Assembly: GCA_019454705.1 (NCBI GenBank)
Contig: JACFNS010000044.1
Location: forward strand, 1-10,626
Direction of reading: 5' to 3'
DNA: 10,626 nt
Source: Taibaiella sp.
GTDB lineage: Bacteria; Bacteroidota; Bacteroidia; Chitinophagales; Chitinophagaceae
The translations under genes and the position numbers were made by a program. The notes under the pieces are model-generated. The model searched no databases and was not told the origin of the DNA. It saw nothing but the letters and a program-made list of their open reading frames with translations. This document shows, in pieces, positions 4,367 through 10,626 of this stretch (the first letter of the stretch is position 1; the number at the start of each line of letters is the position of its first letter).

Positions 4367-6343
4367 TTACTTAGCCAGTATATTCTCGTCCTCTAACCGT
4401 TTCAGTTGTATATCCGATACAGCGGAAACAATGATGGGGTATTTCTCGATTGTCACGTCCGAGAGGTCCAGCCCGAAAGCACGTTCTTCTGAAAGGCTTA
4501 CCCTTTTCAGCAGGAAGTAAGCTTTCATAATTAAGCGTTCTACCAGCGGCAATTCGTTATCGCGCGACAGGAATTTTTCCAGTACAATAAAACGGAAATC
4601 ACCCATGATATTGCCCCTGTGCAGGGTTTCGTTGCGGTTGACGACGTTGATTTCTTTATTGGCCATCATCTCTTCCACCACCTTACGGAACATCAGGTGC
4701 ACCTTATGGTCAATGCGGAAACCCAGGCGGAACTCAACGCGTATGATTTCGTTAGGTACGATTGTCTGAACAACGTATTCTGTAGTATAGGGGTCGTCTA
4801 ATACATCTACGTGTACAAACCAGTAGATGTCAGCACGCTTGGGTTTGCGTTGCAGTATAGAGTACATCACCTTGTGTTCTATCTCGCGGGGGTTATTGGC
4901 GCTGGTCAGGTACACCAGGTGGGTTGAATATTTAGGTATAGATTTATCGTTGCTCAGGTCTTGCATATCAGGCACGTACTCATCCATTCGTACAAATTCC
5001 ACGTACCTGTTTTTGATTTTCCGCGCTTTGAACCATGAGTACATCACCAGGAACAACAGTCCGCCCATCAGCAAGGCGAAATAACCGCCGTGCGGGAATT
5101 TTTCCAGGTTAGCTATCAGGAACGCAGTTTCTATGGTCAGGAAAACTATTGCATAGGTAGCTATCCATATCATGGGCACCCGTTTTATGAACAGGTAGTA
5201 GGCAAATAGTATGGAGGTCATGGTCATACACAGGGCAATGGCCAACCCATATGCCGCTTCCATATTCGATGATTTGCGGAACATCAGTACTATAGTGATA
5301 CAACCCGCGAACAAAAGCAGGTTGATACCTGGTATGAAACATTGTCCGCGTTCTATTGAGGGGTAGTTGATTTTCATCTTCGGCCAGACGTTCAGTTTCA
5401 CTGCCTCGCTGATGAGCGTGAACGAACCTGATATCATAGCTTGGCTGGCTATGATGGCGGCCATAGTAGCTATAAGAATACCTACTATCACAAAAGATTC
5501 CGGCATCAGGTCGAAAAACGGGTTGGCTTTTGCAGACGACCATTTTACACCGCTGTAATGGCTGAGCAACCATGCGCCTTGCCCCAGGTAGTTAGCTATC
5601 AGCGCCGTTTTTACAAATATCCATGATATACGTATGTTGCTTTTGCCGCAATGCCCCAGGTCGGAATATAGAGCCTCCGCACCTGTAGTACACAGGAATA
5701 CAGCGCCCAATATCCAGAAACCTTTAGGATAAGCGGTAAGCAATTGAATGGCATAGTAGGGGTTAAATGCTTTGAGGATTTCAAAATGCCCCGCTATATT
5801 TATTAGTCCGAATGTGGCCAGCATCAGGAACCATATCATCATCACCGGCCCGAAGAACTTGCCTATATATGCCGTGCCGAATTGCTGGAAGAAAAACAAA
5901 CCGGATAGGATAATAATAACAATGGTAATGATGGTTTTTTCGGTTACATGCCCCATGCCGGGTATGGCCTGCAATCCTTCTACTGCCGATGTTACAGATA
6001 TGGGTGGGGTTATCATGCCATCGGCCAGCAGCGTAGCGCCCCCTATCATAGCCGGTATCACAGTCCACTTGCCATGCCGCCGCACTTGCGCAAACAAAGC
6101 GAACGTACCTCCCTCGCCTTTATTATCCGCTCTTAACGTCAGCAACACATACTTCACTGTTGTCTGGAGTGTCAACGTCCATATTACGCAGGAGAGGCCG
6201 CCGAGTATCAGCATCTCGTTGATGACTTTGCCATTGCATATGGCATTCATTACATAGAGGGGAGATGTGCCTATATCGCCGTATATAATACCTAAAGCTA
6301 TTAATAAGCCTGCGGCGCTGGTTTTGTTAAGCTGTTTGCCCAA
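4367..6343 (-). CDS. kup: Low-affinity potassium transport protein Kup
   Basis: This is a KUP/HAK/KT-family potassium uptake protein of the inner membrane, probably a proton symporter. The signature YGDIGTSPLYV is at about 21-31, counting from the chosen start. Further family blocks are LLADGMITPPISV at about 105-117 and CTTGAEALYSDLGH at about 218-231. About 12 hydrophobic segments fill residues 10-435. A soluble C-terminal domain of about 220 residues follows, as in other Kup proteins. The open frame extends 218 codons further upstream (to 6997), but that part is antisense to dusB and has no transporter character. I chose the TTG at 6343, giving (M)GKQLNKTSAAGLLIALG, because the next ATG (residue 32) would delete the first membrane helix and the signature. 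A TAACTTTG box lies 26 bases upstream. The resulting 658 residues match the family length. The gene is divergent from dusB. Confidence 0.93.
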   Translation of the reverse strand: MGKQLNKTSAAGLLIALGIIYGDIGTSPLYVMNAICNGKVINEMLILGGLSCVIWTLTLQTTVKYVLLTLRADNKGEGGTFALFAQVRRHGKWTVIPAMIGGATLLADGMITPPISVTSAVEGLQAIPGMGHVTEKTIITIVIIILSGLFFFQQFGTAYIGKFFGPVMMIWFLMLATFGLINIAGHFEILKAFNPYYAIQLLTAYPKGFWILGAVFLCTTGAEALYSDLGHCGKSNIRISWIFVKTALIANYLGQGAWLLSHYSGVKWSSAKANPFFDLMPESFVIVGILIATMAAIIASQAMISGSFTLISEAVKLNVWPKMKINYPSIERGQCFIPGINLLLFAGCITIVLMFRKSSNMEAAYGLAIALCMTMTSILFAYYLFIKRVPMIWIATYAIVFLTIETAFLIANLEKFPHGGYFALLMGGLLFLVMYSWFKARKIKNRYVEFVRMDEYVPDMQDLSNDKSIPKYSTHLVYLTSANNPREIEHKVMYSILQRKPKRADIYWFVHVDVLDDPYTTEYVVQTIVPNEIIRVEFRLGFRIDHKVHLMFRKVVEEMMANKEINVVNRNETLHRGNIMGDFRFIVLEKFLSRDNELPLVERLIMKAYFLLKRVSLSEERAFGLDLSDVTIEKYPIIVSAVSDIQLKRLEDENILAK

Positions 6344-6369
6344 ACTGAGATAGTTATAGATTCTGATTG

Positions 6370-6377
6370 CAAAGTTA
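6370..6377 (-). promoter_or_regulatory. -7 box for kup
   Basis: The minus strand reads TAACTTTG, a full match to TAnnTTTG, 26 bases upstream of the TTG start at 6343. It supports a start inside the kup-dusB gap rather than inside dusB. Confidence 0.6.
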
Positions 6378-6409
6378 TTGTTAAAAAAATTGTAAAGAAA
6401 AGAATATAG

Positions 6410-6417
6410 TAACTTTG
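6410..6417 (+). promoter_or_regulatory. -7 box for dusB
   Basis: TAACTTTG, identical to the kup box on the other strand, ends 8 bases before the dusB ATG. A TTG at 6390-6392 could serve as the -33 element, 17 bases upstream. The predicted leader is only a few bases long. Confidence 0.65.
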
Positions 6418-6425
6418 CGCCGCCG

Positions 6426-7424
6426 ATGGTAAGGATAGGTGATAAAATAGAACTGGGCGAATTTCCGCTGTTACTGGCTCCGATGGAGGATGTCAGCGAC
6501 CCGCCATTCCGCGCAGTGTGCAAGCAGCACGGTGCCGACCTGATGTTTACCGAGTTCATATCATCGGAAGGTTTGATACGTGATGCCATTAAAAGCAGGC
6601 AAAAGCTGGACATATTCGAGGAAGAACGGCCCATAGGCATACAGATATTTGGCGGGGACGAGGAGGCTATGGCTATGGCGGCGGGTATTGTAGATACCAC
6701 CAACCCTGACCTGGTTGACATTAACTTCGGCTGCCCGGTAAAGAAAGTAGTGTGCAAGGGTGCCGGTGCGGCAGTACTTAAAGACATAGACCTGATGGTG
6801 CGCCTTACTAAGGCGGTGATTAAATCCACAGGCCTGCCTGTAACGGTAAAAACCCGCCTCGGCTGGGACGAAAGTTCCAAGAACATTGAAGAAGTAGCCA
6901 TGCGCCTGCAGGATATTGGTGTGCAGGCCCTTTCTATACACGGGCGCACCAGGGTGCAGATGTACAAAGGCGAGGCCGACTGGACGCTTATAGCCAAAGT
7001 GAAAGAAAACAGCCGTATTCAGATACCCATCTTCGGCAACGGGGATATAGATAGTCCGCAAAAAGCGCTGGAATATAAAAACAGGTATGGCGTGGATGGC
7101 ATAATGATAGGCCGCGCCGCCATCGGTTACCCCTGGATATTCAGGGAGATAAAACACTACGTGGCTACGGGTGAAATATTGCCTCCGCCTACGTTGGAGG
7201 AACGCCTGGACGCCTGCCGTACCCACCTGCACGGTTCGGTACAGTGGAAAGGTGAAAAACTGGGCTTGCTCGAGATGCGTCGCCACTACGCCAATTACCT
7301 GAAAGGCTTGCCCAATATCAAAGAATTCCGCACAAGGCTGGTTACGGTCCTTGAAGTGCAGGAGTTGGAAAAGATATTTGAGGATATCAGGATGTATTAC
7401 GAGGGTATAGCGCTTAGTGCCTAA
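6426..7424 (+). CDS. dusB: tRNA-dihydrouridine synthase (DusB-like)
   Basis: This FMN-dependent enzyme uses NADPH to reduce particular uridines of tRNA to dihydrouridine. It is 332 residues long. PLLLAPMEDVSDPPFR at 14-29 is the start of the TIM barrel and flavin site. The catalytic cysteine is Cys103 in INFGCPVKKV. Lys142 and Arg144 in VKTRLGW and His172 in IHGRTR line the FMN pocket. GNGDI at 204-208 and IMIGRAAIGYPWIF at 226-239 bind the FMN phosphate. The C-terminal helical domain is complete. The ATG at 6426 gives MVRIGDKIELGEFPLLLAP, the normal N-terminus. Its stop codon (7422-7424) overlaps the stop codon of the convergent CHASE3 gene. The DusB subgroup is inferred from the GCPVKKV block; which uridine is modified is not visible. 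Confidence 0.92.
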   Translation: MVRIGDKIELGEFPLLLAPMEDVSDPPFRAVCKQHGADLMFTEFISSEGLIRDAIKSRQKLDIFEEERPIGIQIFGGDEEAMAMAAGIVDTTNPDLVDINFGCPVKKVVCKGAGAAVLKDIDLMVRLTKAVIKSTGLPVTVKTRLGWDESSKNIEEVAMRLQDIGVQALSIHGRTRVQMYKGEADWTLIAKVKENSRIQIPIFGNGDIDSPQKALEYKNRYGVDGIMIGRAAIGYPWIFREIKHYVATGEILPPPTLEERLDACRTHLHGSVQWKGEKLGLLEMRRHYANYLKGLPNIKEFRTRLVTVLEVQELEKIFEDIRMYYEGIALSA

Positions 7425-8068
7425 TACGCCATCTTCTTGCGGTGGAACCTTAGCAAGGCATAATAACAACCGCTTACTATCAGTACAGAGAAGAGCAATA
7501 TCCCCAATACATATTTCGGTGTCAATTCTCTTGCTTCATCCCTGTACTTTTTGCGGTCTTCCAGCAATTCATTTTCCGCTGTCAGCATTTTGTCGTTCAG
7601 GTCCAGCAGGCTGTCCATTATTTTTTTGCCGTTCAGCAGGAATGTTCTTTTTTTAGTAGCGTCCGCTTCACTGAATACATCCGTTTCCATTGTTTTCTTC
7701 AGCAGGCTGATACGTATATCCACCAATTGTTGCAATTCATCAGCATGTGCTGCTTGCTCAGGATTGGCAGCAGTCAATAAGGATATACTGTCAGCAACCT
7801 GCCTCGAATGTTTGATAGCTTCATTGAAATGTTCCAGGAATACAGAATCTCCTGTCAGCAGAAATCCCCTTTGTGCAGATTCGCAGGTACTTATCTCAGC
7901 TTCCACCTGCCTCAGTTTCTGTTTGATGCGTACGCTTTGGGTTACACTGTCAAAAGCCGTATCCAGTACTTTTATACGGTTGTAAAAGAACGCTCCGCAA
8001 AACAGTAGTGATGCTATATATATAACAAACAGTATGCTGGTAAATTTTATGTAGCTGTTGGTCGTCAA
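7421..8068 (-). CDS. Stand-alone CHASE3-domain membrane protein
   Basis: This 215-residue protein has one membrane helix at each end (about 11-29 and 186-206). The helical extracytoplasmic domain between them carries the CHASE3 hallmark AQRGFLLTGD at 65-74. CHASE3 domains normally sense extracellular signals for histidine kinases or diguanylate cyclases. Here only about nine basic residues (RFHRKKMAY) follow the second helix, so no HAMP, kinase or cyclase domain is present. The start is TTG at 8068, since no ATG or GTG is in frame after the upstream stop; a purine-rich AAAGAGGA lies about 6 bases upstream. The gene follows the LptF/G permease gene by 65 bases on the same strand. Its TAG stop shares bases with the dusB TAA stop. 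It may act with a separate partner protein or be a decayed receptor; no function is assigned. Confidence 0.82.
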   Translation of the reverse strand: MTTNSYIKFTSILFVIYIASLLFCGAFFYNRIKVLDTAFDSVTQSVRIKQKLRQVEAEISTCESAQRGFLLTGDSVFLEHFNEAIKHSRQVADSISLLTAANPEQAAHADELQQLVDIRISLLKKTMETDVFSEADATKKRTFLLNGKKIMDSLLDLNDKMLTAENELLEDRKKYRDEARELTPKYVLGILLFSVLIVSGCYYALLRFHRKKMAY

Positions 8069-8096
8069 GTATATCCTCTTTTTTGGTGACTCATGG

Positions 8097-8104
8097 TAAA
8101 GTTA
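8097..8104 (-). promoter_or_regulatory. Possible -7 box for the CHASE3 gene
   Basis: The minus strand reads TAACTTTA, one mismatch from TAnnTTTG, 28 bases upstream of the TTG start in the 65-base gap after the permease gene. It could give the CHASE3 gene its own transcription. Confidence 0.35.
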
Positions 8105-8133
8105 TAAAAGCCTGAAATAAATTTATATTAAAA

Positions 8134-9207
8134 CTATTTCACCTGCTTGTAAAACAGGTACCCCGCCAGCACGCTGAAGATGATATTGGGTATCCATACG
8201 GCCAGCAGCGGGTCCAGCCCGGCTTTGGTGGCAAATGTGTTGGTCAGTTGCATGGCCATGATGTACATGGCGCTGATGATAATGCCTACGGCCAGGTGCA
8301 GCCCGCTGCCGCCTCTTACCCGCCTGCTGGCTATGCTGGCGCCTATTACGGTCAGTATCAGCCCGGCAAATGGCTGTGCGGTGCGCCTGTATTTTTCTAC
8401 ATAAAAGAAGTTAAGCGTTTCTCTGCCCCTTAGTTTCTCCCGGGCAATGTATTTATTCAGTTCAGGGGTAGTCAGTGCGTCTTTTATCGCTTCGTCTTCG
8501 TCCAGGTCGTGTGGGGTAAATGGGAACTTCTTTTCCATTTCTGCCTTTTGTTCAAAACTTTCATCAAGGCTGTCGTTGGTGCGTATTTTCACGCCGTACA
8601 GTTTCCATGTTCTTTTTACAGAGTCGTAACTCACCCTGTCGGCCATCAGCTTTTCCTTTACATGGGTGCCTTCTATTGTCTCTGCAGTAAACCGGTAGCC
8701 GAAGTTAGAAGAGTAGTCGTAGTTCTGTATATACACATACAGGTTTTCCCTCAGCCGCAGGTGTACGTTCTTGTCCGACGACTGTGCCGTATAGTGTATG
8801 TATTTATCTTCAAAGGCTATCCGCTTCTGGTTGGCAGCAGGCACTATATAGTGGTTGGCTATCAATGATATCAGGCACAGAAATCCTCCCGCTATCATAT
8901 AGGGCCGCAGCAACCGCTGAAAAGATACCCCCGATGCCAGTATCGCTATTATCTCCGACTTATACGCCAGCTTCGATGTGAAGAATATCGTAGCGATAAA
9001 GATGAACAAGGGAAACAATAATGCCGTGATATGCGGAACGAAATTGCTGAAGTACCTCAGTATATCTTCTGTAGGCACGTTCTTTTTTACAAACTCTTCT
9101 ACCTTTTCAGAGTAGTCTATCACGCAGGCTATAATAGCCAGTATCATGATAGCGTAGAAAAACGTACCCAGGAATTTTTTTATGATATAGAGGTCTAATT
9201 TCTTCAT
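8134..9207 (-). CDS. LptF/LptG-family permease (YjgP/YjgQ)
   Basis: This is an inner-membrane subunit of the lipopolysaccharide export ABC machine LptB2FG, which pulls LPS out of the membrane towards LptC/LptA. The 357 residues show the family layout. Three N-terminal helices lie at about 12-30, 54-78 and 103-121, a periplasmic jellyroll domain at about 122-275, and three C-terminal helices at about 276-294, 304-322 and 334-353. SEIIAILASGVSFQRLLRP at 84-102 is the cytoplasmic coupling segment that contacts LptB. MKKLDLYIIKKFLGTFFYA is the typical start. The gene begins 7 bases after the tgt stop, so the two are almost certainly one operon. Whether this paralogue plays the F or the G role cannot be decided here, so no symbol is given. 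Confidence 0.9.
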   Translation of the reverse strand: MKKLDLYIIKKFLGTFFYAIMILAIIACVIDYSEKVEEFVKKNVPTEDILRYFSNFVPHITALLFPLFIFIATIFFTSKLAYKSEIIAILASGVSFQRLLRPYMIAGGFLCLISLIANHYIVPAANQKRIAFEDKYIHYTAQSSDKNVHLRLRENLYVYIQNYDYSSNFGYRFTAETIEGTHVKEKLMADRVSYDSVKRTWKLYGVKIRTNDSLDESFEQKAEMEKKFPFTPHDLDEDEAIKDALTTPELNKYIAREKLRGRETLNFFYVEKYRRTAQPFAGLILTVIGASIASRRVRGGSGLHLAVGIIISAMYIMAMQLTNTFATKAGLDPLLAVWIPNIIFSVLAGYLFYKQVK

Positions 9208-9214
9208 TCTTGCT

Positions 9215-10345
9215 TTACAACCTTTGCTTCAGTACCGGTATCATTTCTTTTTTCCAGCTGTTGAAATCGCCCTGTAAAATATGGTGGCGCGCCTGCTTTA
9301 CCAAATGCAGGTAAAATGCCAGGTTGTGCACACTGGCTATCTGCAGCCCCAGCAGCTCGTTGGCTACAAACAGGTGGCGCAGATATGCCTTTGTGTAAAA
9401 ATTGCTGGTAGGGCAGTCTATCGTTTCATCTATCGGGCTGAAATCGGTAGCCCATTTTTTATTCTTGATATTAATAACCCCATTGCCGGTGAACAGCATA
9501 CCGTTTCTGCCATTGCGGGTAGGCATCACGCAGTCAAACATATCTATACCCAGCGAAATATTTTCCAGTATGTTCCAGGGTGTGCCTACGCCCATCAGGT
9601 AACGTGGTTTGTCGGCGGGCAGGTATTCGCAACACAGTGCAGCCATCTCGTACATCATCTCTTCGGGCTCACCCACGCTCAGTCCGCCAATGGCGTTGCC
9701 GTCACATTCCATCGAGGCTATAAATTCTGAGGATATCGCCCGCAGGTCTTTGTAAGTACTGCCCTGCACTATGGGAAAAAGCGTTTGCTCGTAACCGTAT
9801 TTAGGTTCTGTTTCGCCCATGCGCTGCACGCAACGCGCCAGCCAGCGGTGCGTCAGCTCCATCGATTTTTTGGCATAAGCATATTCGCTGGGGTAGGGCG
9901 GACATTCGTCAAAAGCCATGATAATATCTGCGCCTATGCTGCGTTGTATATCTATTACATTCTCCGGTGTGAACAAATGCCTGGAGCCGTCTATATGCGA
10001 TTGGAACAATGCGCCCTCTTCTTTCAGCTTGCGGTTGTTGGCCAGCGAAAATACCTGGTAGCCCCCACTGTCTGTCAGTATAGGCCTGTCCCAGCCGTTG
10101 AACTTGTGCAGCCCGCCCGCCTGTTCAATTATATCCGTACCCGGGCGCAGGTACAGGTGGTAGGTATTGCCGAGTATTATTTCGGCTTTCACTTCTTCTT
10201 TTAGTTGCTGCTGTGTCACCGCCTTTACGCTGCCAATGGTGCCCACCGGCATGAAGATGGGGGTTTCAATATCGCCGTGCGCGGTACTGATAACGCCCGC
10301 CCTGGCCTGCGACTGTGTATCTGTTGCTGAGAGTGTAAATTCCAT
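9215..10345 (-). CDS. tgt: tRNA-guanine transglycosylase (queuosine synthesis)
   Basis: Tgt swaps guanine 34 of GUN-anticodon tRNAs for the queuosine precursor preQ1. It is a TIM-barrel enzyme of 376 residues, normal length. DSGGYQVFSL at 92-101 contains Asp92 (general acid-base). Base recognition residues are Asp146 in AFDEC, Gln194 in VQG and Gly220-Gly221 in IGGLSVGE. The nucleophile is Asp271 in FDCVMPTRNGRNG. These agree with Zymomonas Tgt numbering minus 9 or 10. Oddity: the structural zinc ligands Cys318, Cys320, Cys323 and His349 of Zymomonas correspond here to Ile309, Cys311, Ser314 and His340, so two of the four are lost. The reading frame and catalytic residues are intact, so the enzyme is probably active without a standard zinc site. 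It is first in an operon with the Lpt permease gene. Confidence 0.95.
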   Translation of the reverse strand: MEFTLSATDTQSQARAGVISTAHGDIETPIFMPVGTIGSVKAVTQQQLKEEVKAEIILGNTYHLYLRPGTDIIEQAGGLHKFNGWDRPILTDSGGYQVFSLANNRKLKEEGALFQSHIDGSRHLFTPENVIDIQRSIGADIIMAFDECPPYPSEYAYAKKSMELTHRWLARCVQRMGETEPKYGYEQTLFPIVQGSTYKDLRAISSEFIASMECDGNAIGGLSVGEPEEMMYEMAALCCEYLPADKPRYLMGVGTPWNILENISLGIDMFDCVMPTRNGRNGMLFTGNGVINIKNKKWATDFSPIDETIDCPTSNFYTKAYLRHLFVANELLGLQIASVHNLAFYLHLVKQARHHILQGDFNSWKKEMIPVLKQRL

Positions 10346-10403
10346 TATTGCCCCGTCAAAACTCCTCTTTATAAACTGAATGCCTTGTTAAATCTATTAT
10401 TTG

Positions 10404-10411
10404 TTTCTTTG
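10404..10411 (+). promoter_or_regulatory. -7-like box before the glycosyltransferase gene
   Basis: TTTCTTTG is one mismatch from TAnnTTTG and ends 4 bases before the ATG, the same distance as at the MBL gene. A TTG at 10385-10387 could be its -33 element. Confidence 0.4.
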
Positions 10412-10415
10412 CGGT

Positions 10416-10626
10416 ATGTTCACCACCGCTGTATTCATACTATTCCTGCTCTGCATAGCCATACAGCTGGGTTTCGTGCTTTATTTCTTTGTGCATATTT
10501 TTTCGCTCTCACAAAAGAAAGCTGACTATACGCCTTCCAAACCCCTGTCGGTAATAATATGCGCACACAACGAAGCAGCCAACCTGCGGCGCAACCTGCC
10601 GGCCGTGCTGGCGCAAAGATACACGA
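10416..10626 (+). CDS. Family 2 glycosyltransferase, N-terminal part only
   Basis: I translated the first 70 codons by hand from the ATG at 10416; the frame is open to the window edge. Residues 4-29 form one hydrophobic membrane helix. A short basic linker leads to LSVIICAHNEAANLRRNL at 44-61, the start of a GT-A domain with the usual HNEA nucleotide-sugar motif, and to AVLAQRY at 63-69. This order matches membrane-anchored GT2 enzymes that build glycolipids or polysaccharides. Donor, acceptor and further helices lie outside the window. It is divergent from tgt, with 70 bases between the two start codons. Confidence 0.8.
   Translation, partial: MFTTAVFILFLLCIAIQLGFVLYFFVHIFSLSQKKADYTPSKPLSVIICAHNEAANLRRNLPAVLAQRYT

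Noticed and set aside
6344..6997. N-terminal extension of Kup by 218 codons
   Set aside because: It is antisense to dusB, which is unmistakably coding. The extension has no membrane-transporter features, and a promoter box lies downstream of it.
6561..7469. 302-codon minus-strand frame opposite dusB
   Set aside because: It is a shadow of dusB: its composition follows the codon pattern of the sense gene and no motif is recognisable.
8066..8094. Nine-codon upstream frame (ATG at 8094) whose TGA overlaps the TTG start of the CHASE3 gene
   Set aside because: Translational coupling would be attractive, but the predicted transcription start from the box at 8097-8104 falls at or inside that ATG, so it may not be transcribed.
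1..10626. A defence island, prophage, secretion system or other novel multi-gene system
   Set aside because: Every large open frame that is not a shadow belongs to a known core family. Apart from the RAYT unit and its flank there is no block of unexplained genes.

Overview
The window reads as a piece of a Bacteroidota chromosome, most likely near Chitinophagaceae. The support is promoter elements of the TAnnTTTG type just upstream of several genes, weak or absent Shine-Dalgarno sequences, and protein features I associate with that phylum, such as the Tgt zinc-site variant. This assignment is an inference from sequence style, not a database match. Nearly all genes are housekeeping, and I see no defence island, CRISPR array, tRNA, rRNA or prophage.

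Left part (1-1578, minus strand): fabG is followed by fabH, two fatty-acid synthesis genes transcribed leftwards. FabH is cut by the window edge just before its Pro-His-Gln-Ala-Asn-type active-site motif would appear.

Accessory part (about 1579-2882): a REP-associated tyrosine transposase (RAYT) gene lies between two mirrored two-hairpin modules of 59 bases each (1720-1778 and 2406-2464). The outer hairpins are 33/34 identical as inverted copies. The inner hairpins keep their stem by a compensatory base-pair change and sit exactly 10 bases from the outer ones on both sides. To the right is a noncoding stretch of about 420 bases. It holds a perfect -7 box, a strong intrinsic terminator only about 55 bases downstream, five GTTAAC hexamers and a short heptamer tandem repeat. 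This is the most interesting part of the window.

Middle (2883-7424): a beta-CASP metallo-beta-lactamase-fold RNase-like gene (plus strand) converges on kup, a potassium transporter (minus). kup diverges from dusB, a tRNA-dihydrouridine synthase (plus), across an 82-base intergenic region carrying two identical TAACTTTG boxes on opposite strands. kup most likely starts at a TTG codon.

Right part (7421-10345, minus strand): tgt (queuosine insertion in tRNA) is followed 7 bases later by an LptF/LptG-family permease gene (lipopolysaccharide export). Next comes a small two-helix CHASE3 membrane protein without any output domain, whose stop codon overlaps the stop codon of dusB. A family-2 glycosyltransferase starts divergently at 10416 and runs off the right edge.

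The two tRNA modification genes, the fatty-acid genes and the LPS permease are ordinary core functions. The non-routine points are the RAYT hairpin modules, the short transcription unit beside them, the orphan CHASE3 protein and the incomplete zinc site of Tgt.
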